Shown: in pieces, positions 32,736 to 40,871 of the stretch
Layout: the number at the start of each line of letters is the position of its first letter
Position numbering within the stretch: position 1 is the first letter of the stretch
Assembly (NCBI RefSeq): GCF_006636215.1
Contig: NZ_VIFM01000035.1
Location: 1 to 64,000 of the forward strand
Direction of reading: 5' to 3'
Length of the DNA stretch: 64,000 bases
Source: Myxococcus llanfairpwllgwyngyllgogerychwyrndrobwllllantysiliogogogochensis
Lineage (GTDB): Bacteria > Myxococcota > Myxococcia > Myxococcales > Myxococcaceae
The notes under the pieces: generated by a model
What the model was told of the DNA's origin: nothing
Seen by the model: only the letters and a program-made list of their open reading frames with translations
Database searches by the model: none
Translations under genes and position numbers: made by a program

Positions 32736-34484
32736 TCACCGGACCAGCAGCAGCAGGAACACGCCCAGGAACAGCAGCAGCGCGAGGCCCACATGGCTCA
32801 GCTGGCTCAGGCCCTCCTCGGCGTTCTCGAACTCGTCGAGCGAGGCGCGCCGGAACCGCGCGAACCGGCTCGGGGGGCCTTCACCGATGTCTTCCTGCTG
32901 GGGAGGCTCGCGGTCCGCGTCCGCCGTCAGCAGGCGCCAGCCCGGAAGCAGCACCCGCGCCATGGGCCAGAGCACGTCGCCGGGCGGAATCTCCGGCACG
33001 CGCCAGGAGCGCCACCGACGCGAGCGCCACACCAGCCCCGTCAGCAGCACGCCGGCGACGACGGGCCACGCCGCCGAGACGAGGCTCTTCGACTCGAGCA
33101 GGTGCGGCAGCTCCTCGCGCCCCACGGGTGGCCAGAGGAGCAGCGCCGTGTCGACGACGAGCAGCAGGACCCACGCGAGCAACATCCCCCCTGCCCCGGG
33201 TGAGCCCTGCTCGGGGGCCTTGGGGACGGTGCGCTCCAGGAAGCGCGCCATGATGAGCGTGCTGCCCACGGCCGCGAGGGAGAGCAGCGTCGGCAGGGCC
33301 TCCGATGCGTGCGCGGCGGCCTCCGCGGACTTCAGCGCGAGCTTCGCCAGGGCCCCGCTCGTCAGCGGCGCACCCGCGATTTCCAGCGCGGACCACGTCA
33401 GCCCCACCAACACCAGCACACCCCTCCAGCCCTTGCGGCCCGTCGCGGGCAGCAGGCCCGTGCCCAGGAACAACAACCCCTTCGCCAGGGAGTGATGCAC
33501 CGCATAGACGAGCACCGCGCCGATGAGCACGGGAGCCGCCTCCGGGGCCCCCAGCGCGAGCCCCACCGCCAGCGTGAGGAAGCCCATCTGGCTGATGCTG
33601 GAGTAGGCCAGCACCGTCTTCGCCTCGCGCTGCGTGAGGCCCACCGCGACACCGTAGAACGCGGCCGTCAGCCCCGCCGCCACGCACACGGTGCCCAGCG
33701 TGGGGAGGCTCGCATGCCCCAGCGGCAGGAAGCGCAGCCAGCCCAGCACGCCGACCTTGATGATGGTGCCGCTGAGCACGGCGCTGCCCGGGGCGGGCGC
33801 GACGGGATGCGCCAGGGGCAGCCACATGTGCAGCAGGAGGGCACCCACCTTGACGCCAAAGCCGCCCAGAATCAGCACGCAGATGACCTCGCGGGAGGAC
33901 GACTCCGCCACCACGCGCGGCACCTCGGCGAGCGACAGGTTGATGCGCGTGCCCACCGTGAGGAAGAAGGCCGCGAGCAGCAACACCTCTCCCAGCAGGG
34001 CCATGATGATGTAGACGCGGCCCGCCCGCGCCGCCGCCTCGGTGCGCTCGTGGACCACGAGGCCATACGCGCAGAACGTCATCATCGCGAAGAACAGATA
34101 GAAGCTCGCCACGTCCTGCGCGAGCACCGCGCCCACGTTCCCCGCGAGCGTCGCCAGGAAGAAGCCCCAGAACGAGGCCCGGCGCGAGTCCTCGCGCAGA
34201 TACCCTCGCGCGAAGAGGCCGGAGAAGAGCCACAGAATCCCGGTGAAGAGCAGGTACGTCCGCGTCACCTCGTCCGGCGCATACAGCCGCATCCCCAGCA
34301 GCACCGGCTTCCAGTGGACGGACGCCCCCGTCCCCAGGCCCAGCCCGAGCGCCGGAAGCGCGGCCCACGGCGCCAGCGCCATGCCGATGCCGCGAAGGAC
34401 GGGAATCATCACCACCACCGTGAGCACCAGCGGCACGCACAGGGCCGCGATGACGGCGAGCGAGGCAAGGTCATGGCCACTCAC
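32736..34484 (-). CDS. Third proton-pumping-type subunit (NuoL/M/N-MrpD-like), TM5 Glu missing
   Basis: 582 residues from a GTG at 34484 (GGGAG 8 nt upstream) that overlaps the previous stop as GTGA. About 14 membrane helices. The TM7 lysine is kept in 'GGFGVKVGALLLHMWLP', TM8 has 'SGTIIKVGVLGWLR', and TM12 has 'HHSLAKGLLFLGTG'. In TM5, where relatives have F-E-M/L, this protein has 'YLFFAMMTFCAYGL', so the conserved glutamate is alanine. A roughly 70-residue basic, polar tail precedes a last hydrophobic helix at the C-terminus (ends 'LLLLVR'). It is the last gene of the eight-gene operon. Ion transport through it may be altered or lost. It could instead seal the complex in place of canonical MrpA. 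Confidence 0.85.
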   Translation of the reverse strand: MSGHDLASLAVIAALCVPLVLTVVVMIPVLRGIGMALAPWAALPALGLGLGTGASVHWKPVLLGMRLYAPDEVTRTYLLFTGILWLFSGLFARGYLREDSRRASFWGFFLATLAGNVGAVLAQDVASFYLFFAMMTFCAYGLVVHERTEAAARAGRVYIIMALLGEVLLLAAFFLTVGTRINLSLAEVPRVVAESSSREVICVLILGGFGVKVGALLLHMWLPLAHPVAPAPGSAVLSGTIIKVGVLGWLRFLPLGHASLPTLGTVCVAAGLTAAFYGVAVGLTQREAKTVLAYSSISQMGFLTLAVGLALGAPEAAPVLIGAVLVYAVHHSLAKGLLFLGTGLLPATGRKGWRGVLVLVGLTWSALEIAGAPLTSGALAKLALKSAEAAAHASEALPTLLSLAAVGSTLIMARFLERTVPKAPEQGSPGAGGMLLAWVLLLVVDTALLLWPPVGREELPHLLESKSLVSAAWPVVAGVLLTGLVWRSRRWRSWRVPEIPPGDVLWPMARVLLPGWRLLTADADREPPQQEDIGEGPPSRFARFRRASLDEFENAEEGLSQLSHVGLALLLFLGVFLLLLVR

Positions 34485-35965
34485 GGACGGAACTCCCGCT
34501 CGGTGATGAGCCGCGTCCAGCCCAGCGGGCTGAGCTCCGCTCCGGCGAAGAGTCCCGCGGCGAGCGACAGCACCGCCGTGGCCACCGTGGGCAGCAGCAG
34601 GAGCAACCCAATCTCCCACCCCCGGGTGCTCGGCTTCCATTCCTCGCGCGGGGCCTGGAACCACGCGGAGTAGACGATGGGCAGGAAGTAGCCCGCGTTG
34701 AGCAGGCTGCTCGTCAACAGCACCACCACCATCCAGGGCTGATGCGCCTCCAGCGCGCCGATGCCCAGGTACCACTTCGAGATGAACCCGGCGATGGGGG
34801 GAATCCCAATCATCCCCAGCGCGGCGATGGTGAAGGCCCCCGTGGTGAGCGGCATCCGTCGCCCCACGCCGCGAAGCTCACTCACCCGGTGCACGTGCAG
34901 CTCCTCGGCGAAGTTCCCCGCGCAGAAGAACAGGGTGATTTTCATCACCCCCTGATGCACCAGGTGCACCAGCCCACCGATGGTGGACACCGTCCCGAAG
35001 AGGGAGACACCCAGCACGATGTACGCGACCTGGCTCACCGTGGAGTAGGCCAGCCGCTTCTTCAAGTCTCCTTGCTGGAGCGCTCGCACCGAGCCGTAGA
35101 GGATGGTGATGGCGGCGACGATGGCCAGCGGCTGCATCACCCCCAGGTCATGCACCAGGTAGACGCCATACACATCGTAGATGATGCGGGTGATGCCGAA
35201 GGCCCCCGCCTTCACCACCGCGACGGCGTGCAGCAGCGCGCTGACCGGAGCGGGCGCCACCATCGCCACCGGCAGCCAACCATGGAGCGGCACCAGCGCC
35301 GTCTTCACCCCGAGCCCGGCTATCAGCAGCACGAAGGCCACCACCAGCTCGGTGCGGTGTGACGCGACGGCGCCCAGCGCGCCTCGCTCGGTGAACTCCA
35401 CCGAGCCCGTGAGCGAGTAGAGCAGCACCACGCCCGCAAGCAGCAGCGTGGCCCCGCTCAGCGTGTAGCGCAGGTACACGTTGCCCGCGCGCAGCGCCTC
35501 GGGCGTTCCCCGGTGGATGACCAGCGGGTACGTCGACAGCGTGAGCATCTCGTAGAACAGGAAGAAGGTGAGCAGGTTGCCCGCGAGCGCGATGCCCATC
35601 GTCGACGCGACACACAGCGAGAAGAAGCCGAAGAACCGGCTGCGGTGGTCCGTCCCCTCCAGGTAGCCCACCGCGTAGATGGTCGTCACGAACCAGAGCA
35701 CCGCGGACAGGGTGATGAAGAGCAGGCTGAAGGAGTCCGCCCTCAGCACCAGGTCCGCCTTGGGAAAGAAGGGCAGCCGCGTCTCGTACTGGCGCCCCTG
35801 GAACACGCCCCACGCCATGACCGCGGTGAGCAGCAGCTTGGTCACCGCCGCGAGCAGGTTGAGCACCGTGCGCGTGCGCCGCTGCTCTTCGGCGAGCAGG
35901 AAGATGATGAGCCCCGGCAACAGCGAGCTGAGCAGCACGGACAGTGGCAGCCAGGTGTTCATCAT
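34481..35965 (-). CDS. mrpD: Mrp antiporter subunit D-like protein (second)
   Basis: 494 residues from the ATG at 35965, overlapping the preceding stop as ATGA. About 14 helices. All key charges of the antiporter-like fold are kept: TM5 Glu in 'FFLFYEMLTLSTYPL', TM7 Lys in 'GLGVKTALVPLHGWLP', TM8 Lys in 'VAVVKAGAFGITRII', and TM12 Lys in 'HQGVMKITLFFCAGN'. The cytoplasmic helix motif 'LKKRLAYSTVSQVAYIVLG' is present. It probably moves H+ (or exchanges Na+/H+) in the membrane complex made by this operon. By sequence it is closest to MrpD/NuoM-type proteins found next to Mrp or Mbh modules. Confidence 0.88.
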   Translation of the reverse strand: MMNTWLPLSVLLSSLLPGLIIFLLAEEQRRTRTVLNLLAAVTKLLLTAVMAWGVFQGRQYETRLPFFPKADLVLRADSFSLLFITLSAVLWFVTTIYAVGYLEGTDHRSRFFGFFSLCVASTMGIALAGNLLTFFLFYEMLTLSTYPLVIHRGTPEALRAGNVYLRYTLSGATLLLAGVVLLYSLTGSVEFTERGALGAVASHRTELVVAFVLLIAGLGVKTALVPLHGWLPVAMVAPAPVSALLHAVAVVKAGAFGITRIIYDVYGVYLVHDLGVMQPLAIVAAITILYGSVRALQQGDLKKRLAYSTVSQVAYIVLGVSLFGTVSTIGGLVHLVHQGVMKITLFFCAGNFAEELHVHRVSELRGVGRRMPLTTGAFTIAALGMIGIPPIAGFISKWYLGIGALEAHQPWMVVVLLTSSLLNAGYFLPIVYSAWFQAPREEWKPSTRGWEIGLLLLLPTVATAVLSLAAGLFAGAELSPLGWTRLITEREFRP

Positions 35966-37389
35966 CTCGACGCACCGACGGCCAGCAGGTCCAACGGGAA
36001 CCAGGGCACCAGTCCCAGCAACAGCGCGATGAGCGCGAGCGCGAGCGGCGCCAGCTCGTTCCCCAGGGGAATGGACCGCACGGTGACGCCTGGAGGCAGC
36101 GGCAGGAACGAGCCCCGGAGGATGCGAAAGACATACGCCGCCGCCAGCAGGCTGCCTCCCAGCAGCACCAGCGCCCACCACCACTGCTGAGTGCCAATGG
36201 ACTCATTCAACAGGAGCCACTTCGCGATGAACCCTCCACTGGGCGGAATGCCAATCAGGCTGATGCCTCCCAACGCCATCGCCAGGAACGTGAAGGGCAT
36301 CCGGTAGGCCAGTCCCTGGACACCCCCCAGCTCGGTGATGCCCACCGCCTGATGGATGTTGCCCACCGCCACGAACATGGAAGCCTTCGCGGCCGCGTGG
36401 GAGACGACCAGATAGATGACCCCCGCGCGGGCCCCACTGGTCGCCATGGGGAAGACGAGGAACATGTAGCCAATCTGCGCGACGCTCGAATAGGCGACCA
36501 CCCGCTTGAGCTGCGTCTGGCTCAGCGCCAGGACCGAGCCCCACAGCACCGCCACCGCTCCGAGCAGGCCCAACAGCTGCCCCACCTCCGCGTCCAGGAC
36601 GGGCGCGAAGACCTCCAGCCACAGCCGCAAGAGGACGTAGAAGGAGCCCTTCGAGATGAGCGCCGACAGGAGCGCGGTGACGGGCGTGGGCGCGCCCGTG
36701 TACGTCGGTGGCAACCAGACGTGGAGCGGAAACAGGGGCGTCTTGAGACACAGCCCCACCGTCACCAGCCCCGCGGCCACCCACGTCACCGGCCCCGACT
36801 GCACGCGCTGGGCGAGCATCCCCACATCCAGCGTGGCGTAGGCGCCGTACAGGAACGCGATGCCCAGCAGGTAGCACAGCGAACCCGGCAGCGCGAAGAG
36901 CAGGTAGCGCAGGCCCGCGTCGAGCCCTGGCAAATCCCTGCGCACCACGATGAGAGACACCGCGCCCAGCGTCGTCAGCTCCAGCGTGACGTAGAGGTTG
37001 AAGGCATCCGCCGACAACACCAGCGCGTTGAGCGCGCACCAGATGAACAGCCACAGCGGGAGGAACTCCCGGTCCTCACGGTCCCCCAGGTGGTCCAAGG
37101 CGTGGACGCTGATGAGCGGCCCCACCACCGCGATGGTCAGCAGCATCAGGGCGGCGAGCCCGTCCGCGCGCCACTCGATGCCCAGCGGTGCGCCCCACCC
37201 TCCCAATTGCTGGCGAAGCACTCCCTGCGTGGAGACCTCCCAGGCCACCAGCGATGACGCGATGAGCGTGGCCACGGAGGCCACGCCCGCGACCAGGCGC
37301 ACCCCCGCGCGTCCCACCAGCAGCGACAGCACCGCGCCTATCAGCGGAAGGGCGACGGACCACGCCATCAGGGCCGTGCCCCCCATCAT
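35962..37389 (-). CDS. mrpD: Mrp antiporter subunit D (first)
   Basis: 475 residues from the ATG at 37389, overlapping the mrpC stop as ATGA. Standard MrpD length. TM5 Glu in 'FNLYVTLELTTLGAVSL', TM7 Lys in 'GLCLKTPLFPLHVWLP', TM8 Lys in 'LISKGSFYVLLRLW', and TM12 Lys in 'SHAAAKASMFVAVGN' are all present, with the coupling motif 'LKRVVAYSSVAQIGY'. It is expected to form the ion path with MrpC, as in Bacillus and Dietzia Mrp. Its position immediately after mrpC is the canonical C-D order. Confidence 0.93.
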   Translation of the reverse strand: MMGGTALMAWSVALPLIGAVLSLLVGRAGVRLVAGVASVATLIASSLVAWEVSTQGVLRQQLGGWGAPLGIEWRADGLAALMLLTIAVVGPLISVHALDHLGDREDREFLPLWLFIWCALNALVLSADAFNLYVTLELTTLGAVSLIVVRRDLPGLDAGLRYLLFALPGSLCYLLGIAFLYGAYATLDVGMLAQRVQSGPVTWVAAGLVTVGLCLKTPLFPLHVWLPPTYTGAPTPVTALLSALISKGSFYVLLRLWLEVFAPVLDAEVGQLLGLLGAVAVLWGSVLALSQTQLKRVVAYSSVAQIGYMFLVFPMATSGARAGVIYLVVSHAAAKASMFVAVGNIHQAVGITELGGVQGLAYRMPFTFLAMALGGISLIGIPPSGGFIAKWLLLNESIGTQQWWWALVLLGGSLLAAAYVFRILRGSFLPLPPGVTVRSIPLGNELAPLALALIALLLGLVPWFPLDLLAVGASR

Positions 37390-37715
37390 GGACCTTCCCC
37401 GCCGGAACCCGGCGGCGGCTCGGAAGCACGTGCCGCGTCGGCTCGGAGCCGGGCCATGCGCCGGGCCAGGGCCACGCCCAGCGCCGTCGAGCTCACCGAC
37501 ACGACGATGCCCGTGAGCACCAGCGCATGAGGCACGGGGTCCGGCACGCCCGACGGCGCGCGCCGTGCCAGGGCGACCAGGACTATCAGCACTCCGGAGC
37601 CCGCGATGTTCGAGGCGAGGATGCGCTTCACCACGTGCTGATGGGAGAAGAGCCCCACCAGCCCCACGCTGAACATCGCCACACCCGACAGCGCGTAGAC
37701 GGCCCACGGGTTCAT
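37386..37715 (-). CDS. mrpC: Mrp antiporter subunit C (NuoK-like)
   Basis: 109 residues from the ATG at 37715, overlapping the stop of the B subunit as ATGA. Three hydrophobic helices: 'YALSGVAMFSVGLVGLF', 'NIAGSGVLIVLVAL' and 'ALVLTGIVVSVSSTALGVALA'. The third ends in the family 'ALVLTGIVV..S.TA' signature. It lacks an obvious Glu in the second helix where NuoK has Glu36, as is seen in some MrpC. It lies between B and D in the conserved order. Confidence 0.9.
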   Translation of the reverse strand: MNPWAVYALSGVAMFSVGLVGLFSHQHVVKRILASNIAGSGVLIVLVALARRAPSGVPDPVPHALVLTGIVVSVSSTALGVALARRMARLRADAARASEPPPGSGGEGP

Positions 37716-38644
37716 GGCTCGCCCTCCGCTCCCGCCCTGGGTGGACGCGTGCCTGGGAAGAACATCAACAGCACCATGGCGATGGTGACCGTCAGCGCCA
37801 GCTCCACGACGAAGATGAGCGTGCCCGCGTATGGCCTCGGGAGCTCCAGCAGACGCCTCCCGGTGAACAGCGGCGCCACCGCCACGCCGATGAAGAGCAT
37901 GGGCCCGGTGAGCAGCGCCCACCTCACCTGCCAGGACGACAGGCGGGGCGGCCCCATCCGCATCGTGAGGAGGGCCACGACGCCGCCTCCCGCGAGGATG
38001 GCGCCCGCCTGGAACGCCCCTCCTGGTCCATGGTCCCCCACCCACACCAGGTAGCCCGCCACCAGCAGCAGGGCCGGCATCATCATCCGGAACAACTCTC
38101 CGGTGAGCGGGTCATCTCCAGCGTCCGGAGTGGGCCGCTCGCTGCGCGGATTCACCGCCCGCGCCCCCAACGCGGCCACCAGCAACACCGCGATTTCCAG
38201 CAGCGTGTCGTAGCCCCGGAAGTTCAGCAGCACCGCCGTGACGGGGTGCTTCACACCGCTTTCCTCCCGTCGCGCCTCCACCAGCGGCCCCAGCCCCGGG
38301 CTGTCGGCGGGAAGCGCGAGCACGGCCCACCCGAGCATGAGCGTGGACGCGGCGACCGCCAGCAGGGCCCAGGGCCTGCGCCGGCCCCGCGCGCGAATGT
38401 CGGGCGGCGTCTCCTCCGTCCAACTCAACGTGTGCATCAGCAGCGCGCCGGTGAGGCCCGTGCCCACCGCGGACTCCACCAGCGCGATGTCCGGGGCCTC
38501 CAGTCGCGCCCAGCCCAGCGCGGACAGCAGTCCGAACGCGACGAAGAGCACCACCGCCTGGGACAGCGACTCGGTCCGCAACACCAGCCACGCCAGCAAG
38601 GGGAGGCACAGCGCGAGGACGCCATCGAGCAGCACATCCATCAT
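37712..38644 (-). CDS. mrpB: Fused DUF4040 (MrpA C-terminal) and MrpB subunit
   Basis: 310 residues from the ATG at 38644, overlapping the mrpG stop as ATGA; the long frame further upstream is a shadow of mrpG. The N-terminal part (about 5-90; 'AWLVLRTESLSQAVVLFVAFGL', 'EAPDIALVESAVGTGLTGALLM') is the DUF4040 segment that forms the end of canonical MrpA, or MbhD in archaea. Residues about 115-175 ('TAVLLNFRGYDTLLEIAVLLVAALG') correspond to the MrpA-end/MbhE segment. About 190-300 ('VGDHGPGGAFQAGAILAGG', 'FVVELALTVTIAMVLLMFF') is MrpB proper. It is a membrane subunit, and this fusion replaces the missing large MrpA. Confidence 0.88.
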   Translation of the reverse strand: MMDVLLDGVLALCLPLLAWLVLRTESLSQAVVLFVAFGLLSALGWARLEAPDIALVESAVGTGLTGALLMHTLSWTEETPPDIRARGRRRPWALLAVAASTLMLGWAVLALPADSPGLGPLVEARREESGVKHPVTAVLLNFRGYDTLLEIAVLLVAALGARAVNPRSERPTPDAGDDPLTGELFRMMMPALLLVAGYLVWVGDHGPGGAFQAGAILAGGGVVALLTMRMGPPRLSSWQVRWALLTGPMLFIGVAVAPLFTGRRLLELPRPYAGTLIFVVELALTVTIAMVLLMFFPGTRPPRAGAEGEP

Positions 38645-38955
38645 GGCTCCCGCCGTCCTCCCCAGGGCGCCGCGCCCCTGCCGCGGAGCGCCGCGCGGGC
38701 GATGAGCTGGCAGGTGAAGGCGCTGGAGATGAGGACGAAGAACCAGACGAGGAGCAGCTTGAGCGCCGTCGCCCACGAGCCCGACTGGAGCGCCAGCCCC
38801 ACCACCACCAGCCCCAGGCCCAGGTTGTCGACCTTGGTGAGCGCATGCAGCCGGCAATACACATCCGGGAAGCGCAGCACGCCCACCGTGCCCGCCAGAC
38901 AGAAGGCGCCGCCGCCGAAGAGGAACGCCGCGGAGAGGAAGTCCAGGGGGCTCAT
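38641..38955 (-). CDS. mrpG: Mrp antiporter subunit G
   Basis: 104 residues. Three hydrophobic helices with the family signature 'GTVGVLRFPDVYCRLHALTK' and 'KVDNLGLGLVVVGL' following it. The start overlaps the mrpF stop by 4 bases and the end overlaps the next start by 4 bases. Small accessory subunit of the membrane complex. Confidence 0.95.
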   Translation of the reverse strand: MSPLDFLSAAFLFGGGAFCLAGTVGVLRFPDVYCRLHALTKVDNLGLGLVVVGLALQSGSWATALKLLLVWFFVLISSAFTCQLIARAALRGRGAAPWGGRREP

Positions 38956-39242
38956 GGCCTCGGCTCCTTGTCCGAGCCAGGGGCTGCGTCGCTCCCCACC
39001 GCGAAGCGTACGAAGGCCACGACGGTGACGGGCGCCAGCAGGGCGAAGACCAGGGCGACGTCACGCAAGGCATCCCTGCCCGCATCCGCCGCGAGCAGGA
39101 TGAGGACGCCCACGCCCGTCGTCCCGAAGAGCTGCGCCACGATGAAGCGGTCGGTGACGGTGGGCCCGCGAATGACTCGCACCATCCCCGCGAGGATGTT
39201 CAGGAGCAGGAAGAAGGCCAGGCCCGTGCGCAGCTCATGCAT
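38952..39242 (-). CDS. mrpF: Mrp antiporter subunit F
   Basis: 96 residues with three helices. 'RVIRGPTVTDRFIVAQLFGT' is the MrpF signature (R-G-P-x-x-x-D-R), whose Asp is functionally important in characterised Mrp systems. It overlaps mrpE by 8 bases and mrpG by 4 bases, so translation is coupled. Ends with a short charged tail. Confidence 0.95.
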   Translation of the reverse strand: MHELRTGLAFFLLLNILAGMVRVIRGPTVTDRFIVAQLFGTTGVGVLILLAADAGRDALRDVALVFALLAPVTVVAFVRFAVGSDAAPGSDKEPRP

Positions 39243-39810
39243 GCGCGGGCTCCGGCGGCGGCAGCCCCAGTCCGAAGAGTCGCGACACGCGCCACTCCAG
39301 GTTCTTCAACTCGTGCTGGATGCCCTCGCCCCGGTCCACGAGCGAATGCACCACCAGCTCGTCCCCGAGGACATCCGCGTTCAACGTGCCCGGCATCAGG
39401 CTGAGGGTGATTCTGAACACCGTCTGGGGCGCGCCTCCGGGCAGGCTCATCCGATATCGGACGAACACGGGGGAGATGGGCATGCTCGGCGCGAGCGCGC
39501 GGCGCGCCACGTCGAAGCCTCCGTGGACGGAGCCCGCGAGGAAGTAGCCGGCGAAGCGCACCACCTCCGTGAGTCGCCACCCGTAGCTTCGGGGCGGACT
39601 CAGCAGGAAGCTCACCACCGACACCGTCGCGACGACGGGCACGCCGAAGATGAAGCTGCGCGGGTCTCCATCGCATAGGGCCCACCACGCCATGCCCACG
39701 AAGACGACGCGTGCCACCGCGCTCTTCCAGGCGCCCGCACGGAACCAGGACCCCACCTTCTGGAGCCCCCCCGTGTTCCTCCGTGTCTTGCCTGCATCCC
39801 CTGGGTCCAC
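39235..39810 (-). CDS. mrpE: Mrp antiporter subunit E, first gene of the operon
   Basis: 191 residues if the GTG at 39810 is used. The N-terminus is uncertain: there is no clear ribosome site, and a later GTG 18 codons in is also possible. Two hydrophobic helices near residues 35-75 are followed by a cytoplasmic domain with 'LSLMPGTLNADVLGDELVVHSL', the MrpE core signature. It begins the eight-gene set E-F-G-A'/B-C-D-D'-D''. The 224-base region upstream, shared with a divergent hydrolase, must hold the promoter; I cannot place it. Confidence 0.9.
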   Translation of the reverse strand: MDPGDAGKTRRNTGGLQKVGSWFRAGAWKSAVARVVFVGMAWWALCDGDPRSFIFGVPVVATVSVVSFLLSPPRSYGWRLTEVVRFAGYFLAGSVHGGFDVARRALAPSMPISPVFVRYRMSLPGGAPQTVFRITLSLMPGTLNADVLGDELVVHSLVDRGEGIQHELKNLEWRVSRLFGLGLPPPEPAHA

Positions 39811-40034
39811 GGGTCAGGACCCTAGTGCCAGCCCCACGGCCCACGTCGGACCGAGTCAGCCTCCGCGTTCGTCACCGGACGCTTACCGGACGCAGGGCCT
39901 TCGAGACGACTGTCGCGCTGTGAGGCCGTCATCCCCCGACAGGGGGACCGCGCTCCGCCCCGCCCGGGGGTGGGGAGCCCTGGCGTCGACAGCTAGCGTG
40001 ACTCCATCGCAGTCATCCCCTCGGAGTCACGCCC

Positions 40035-40856
40035 ATGAGCATCATCACGACGAAGGACGGAGCGCGCATCTATTACAAGGACTGGGGCAAGGGTCAGCCC
40101 ATCGTCTTCAGCCATGGCTGGCCGCTGAGCTCCGACAGCTGGGATGAGCAGCTCTACTTCCTCGGCTCCAATGGCTTTCGCTGCATCGCGCATGACCGCC
40201 GGGGCCATGGCCGCTCCACGCAGACGTGGGATGGCAACGACATGAACACCTACGCCGACGACCTCGCGGCGCTGCTCGACACCCTGGACGTGAAGAACGC
40301 CATCCTCGTCGGCTTCTCCACCGGAGGCGGCGAGGTGGCCCGCTACATCGGACGGCATGGGACGAAGCGCGTGGCCAAGGCGGTGCTCGTGGGCGCGGTG
40401 CCTCCGCTCATGCTGAAGTCGGCCGCCAACCCCGGCGGACTGCCCATCGAGGCCTTCGATGGCATCCGCGCTGGCGTGCTCGCCGACCGCTCCCAGTTCT
40501 TCAAGGACCTCACCACGCCCTTCTACGGCGCCAACCGCCCGGGCTCGAAAGTTTCCCAGGGCGCGCGGGACGCGTTCTGGCTCGCGGGCATGCAGTGTGG
40601 CCTCAAGCCCGCCTACGACTGCATCAAGGCGTTCTCCGAGACGGACCTCACCGAGGACCTCAAGAAGTTCGACGTCCCCACGCTCATCATCCACGGTGAC
40701 GACGACCAGATTGTCCCCATCGGCGCGTCGGCGCACCTGTCATCCAAGCTCATCAAGAACTCCACGCTGAAGGTCTACGCAGGCGCGCCGCACGGCCTCT
40801 CCGTGACGCACCGGGAGCAGTTCCACTCGGACCTGCTCGCCTTCGCGAAGTCCTGA
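40035..40856 (+). CDS. Non-heme chloroperoxidase/perhydrolase-type alpha/beta hydrolase
   Basis: 273 residues, the usual size for cofactor-free chloroperoxidases, which are really esterases with perhydrolase side activity. Catalytic triad visible: Ser95 in 'LVGFSTGGG', Asp224 in 'HGDDDQIVP', His253 in 'GAPHGLS'. The oxyanion region is '[12 protein letters not shown]'. 'HDRRGHGRS' precedes the nucleophile as in the family. Cytoplasmic; no signal peptide. GGAG is present upstream of the ATG at 40035. It is divergent from the Mrp-type operon. The natural substrate is unknown. Confidence 0.93.
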   Translation: MSIITTKDGARIYYKDWGKGQPIVFSHGWPLSSDSWDEQLYFLGSNGFRCIAHDRRGHGRSTQTWDGNDMNTYADDLAALLDTLDVKNAILVGFSTGGGEVARYIGRHGTKRVAKAVLVGAVPPLMLKSAANPGGLPIEAFDGIRAGVLADRSQFFKDLTTPFYGANRPGSKVSQGARDAFWLAGMQCGLKPAYDCIKAFSETDLTEDLKKFDVPTLIIHGDDDQIVPIGASAHLSSKLIKNSTLKVYAGAPHGLSVTHREQFHSDLLAFAKS

Positions 40857-40871
40857 CGTCTTCGCCGCGAC

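Noticed and set aside
27983-32794. A 1603-codon minus-strand open frame
   Set aside because: It is the antisense shadow of ileS. Its translation is Arg/His/Val-rich with no domain, while the plus strand encodes a full IleRS.
34485-34775. N-terminal extension (97 codons) of the third pump subunit
   Set aside because: It overlaps the coding end of the preceding subunit in another frame. The GTG at 34484 has a ribosome site and overlaps the upstream stop as GTGA.
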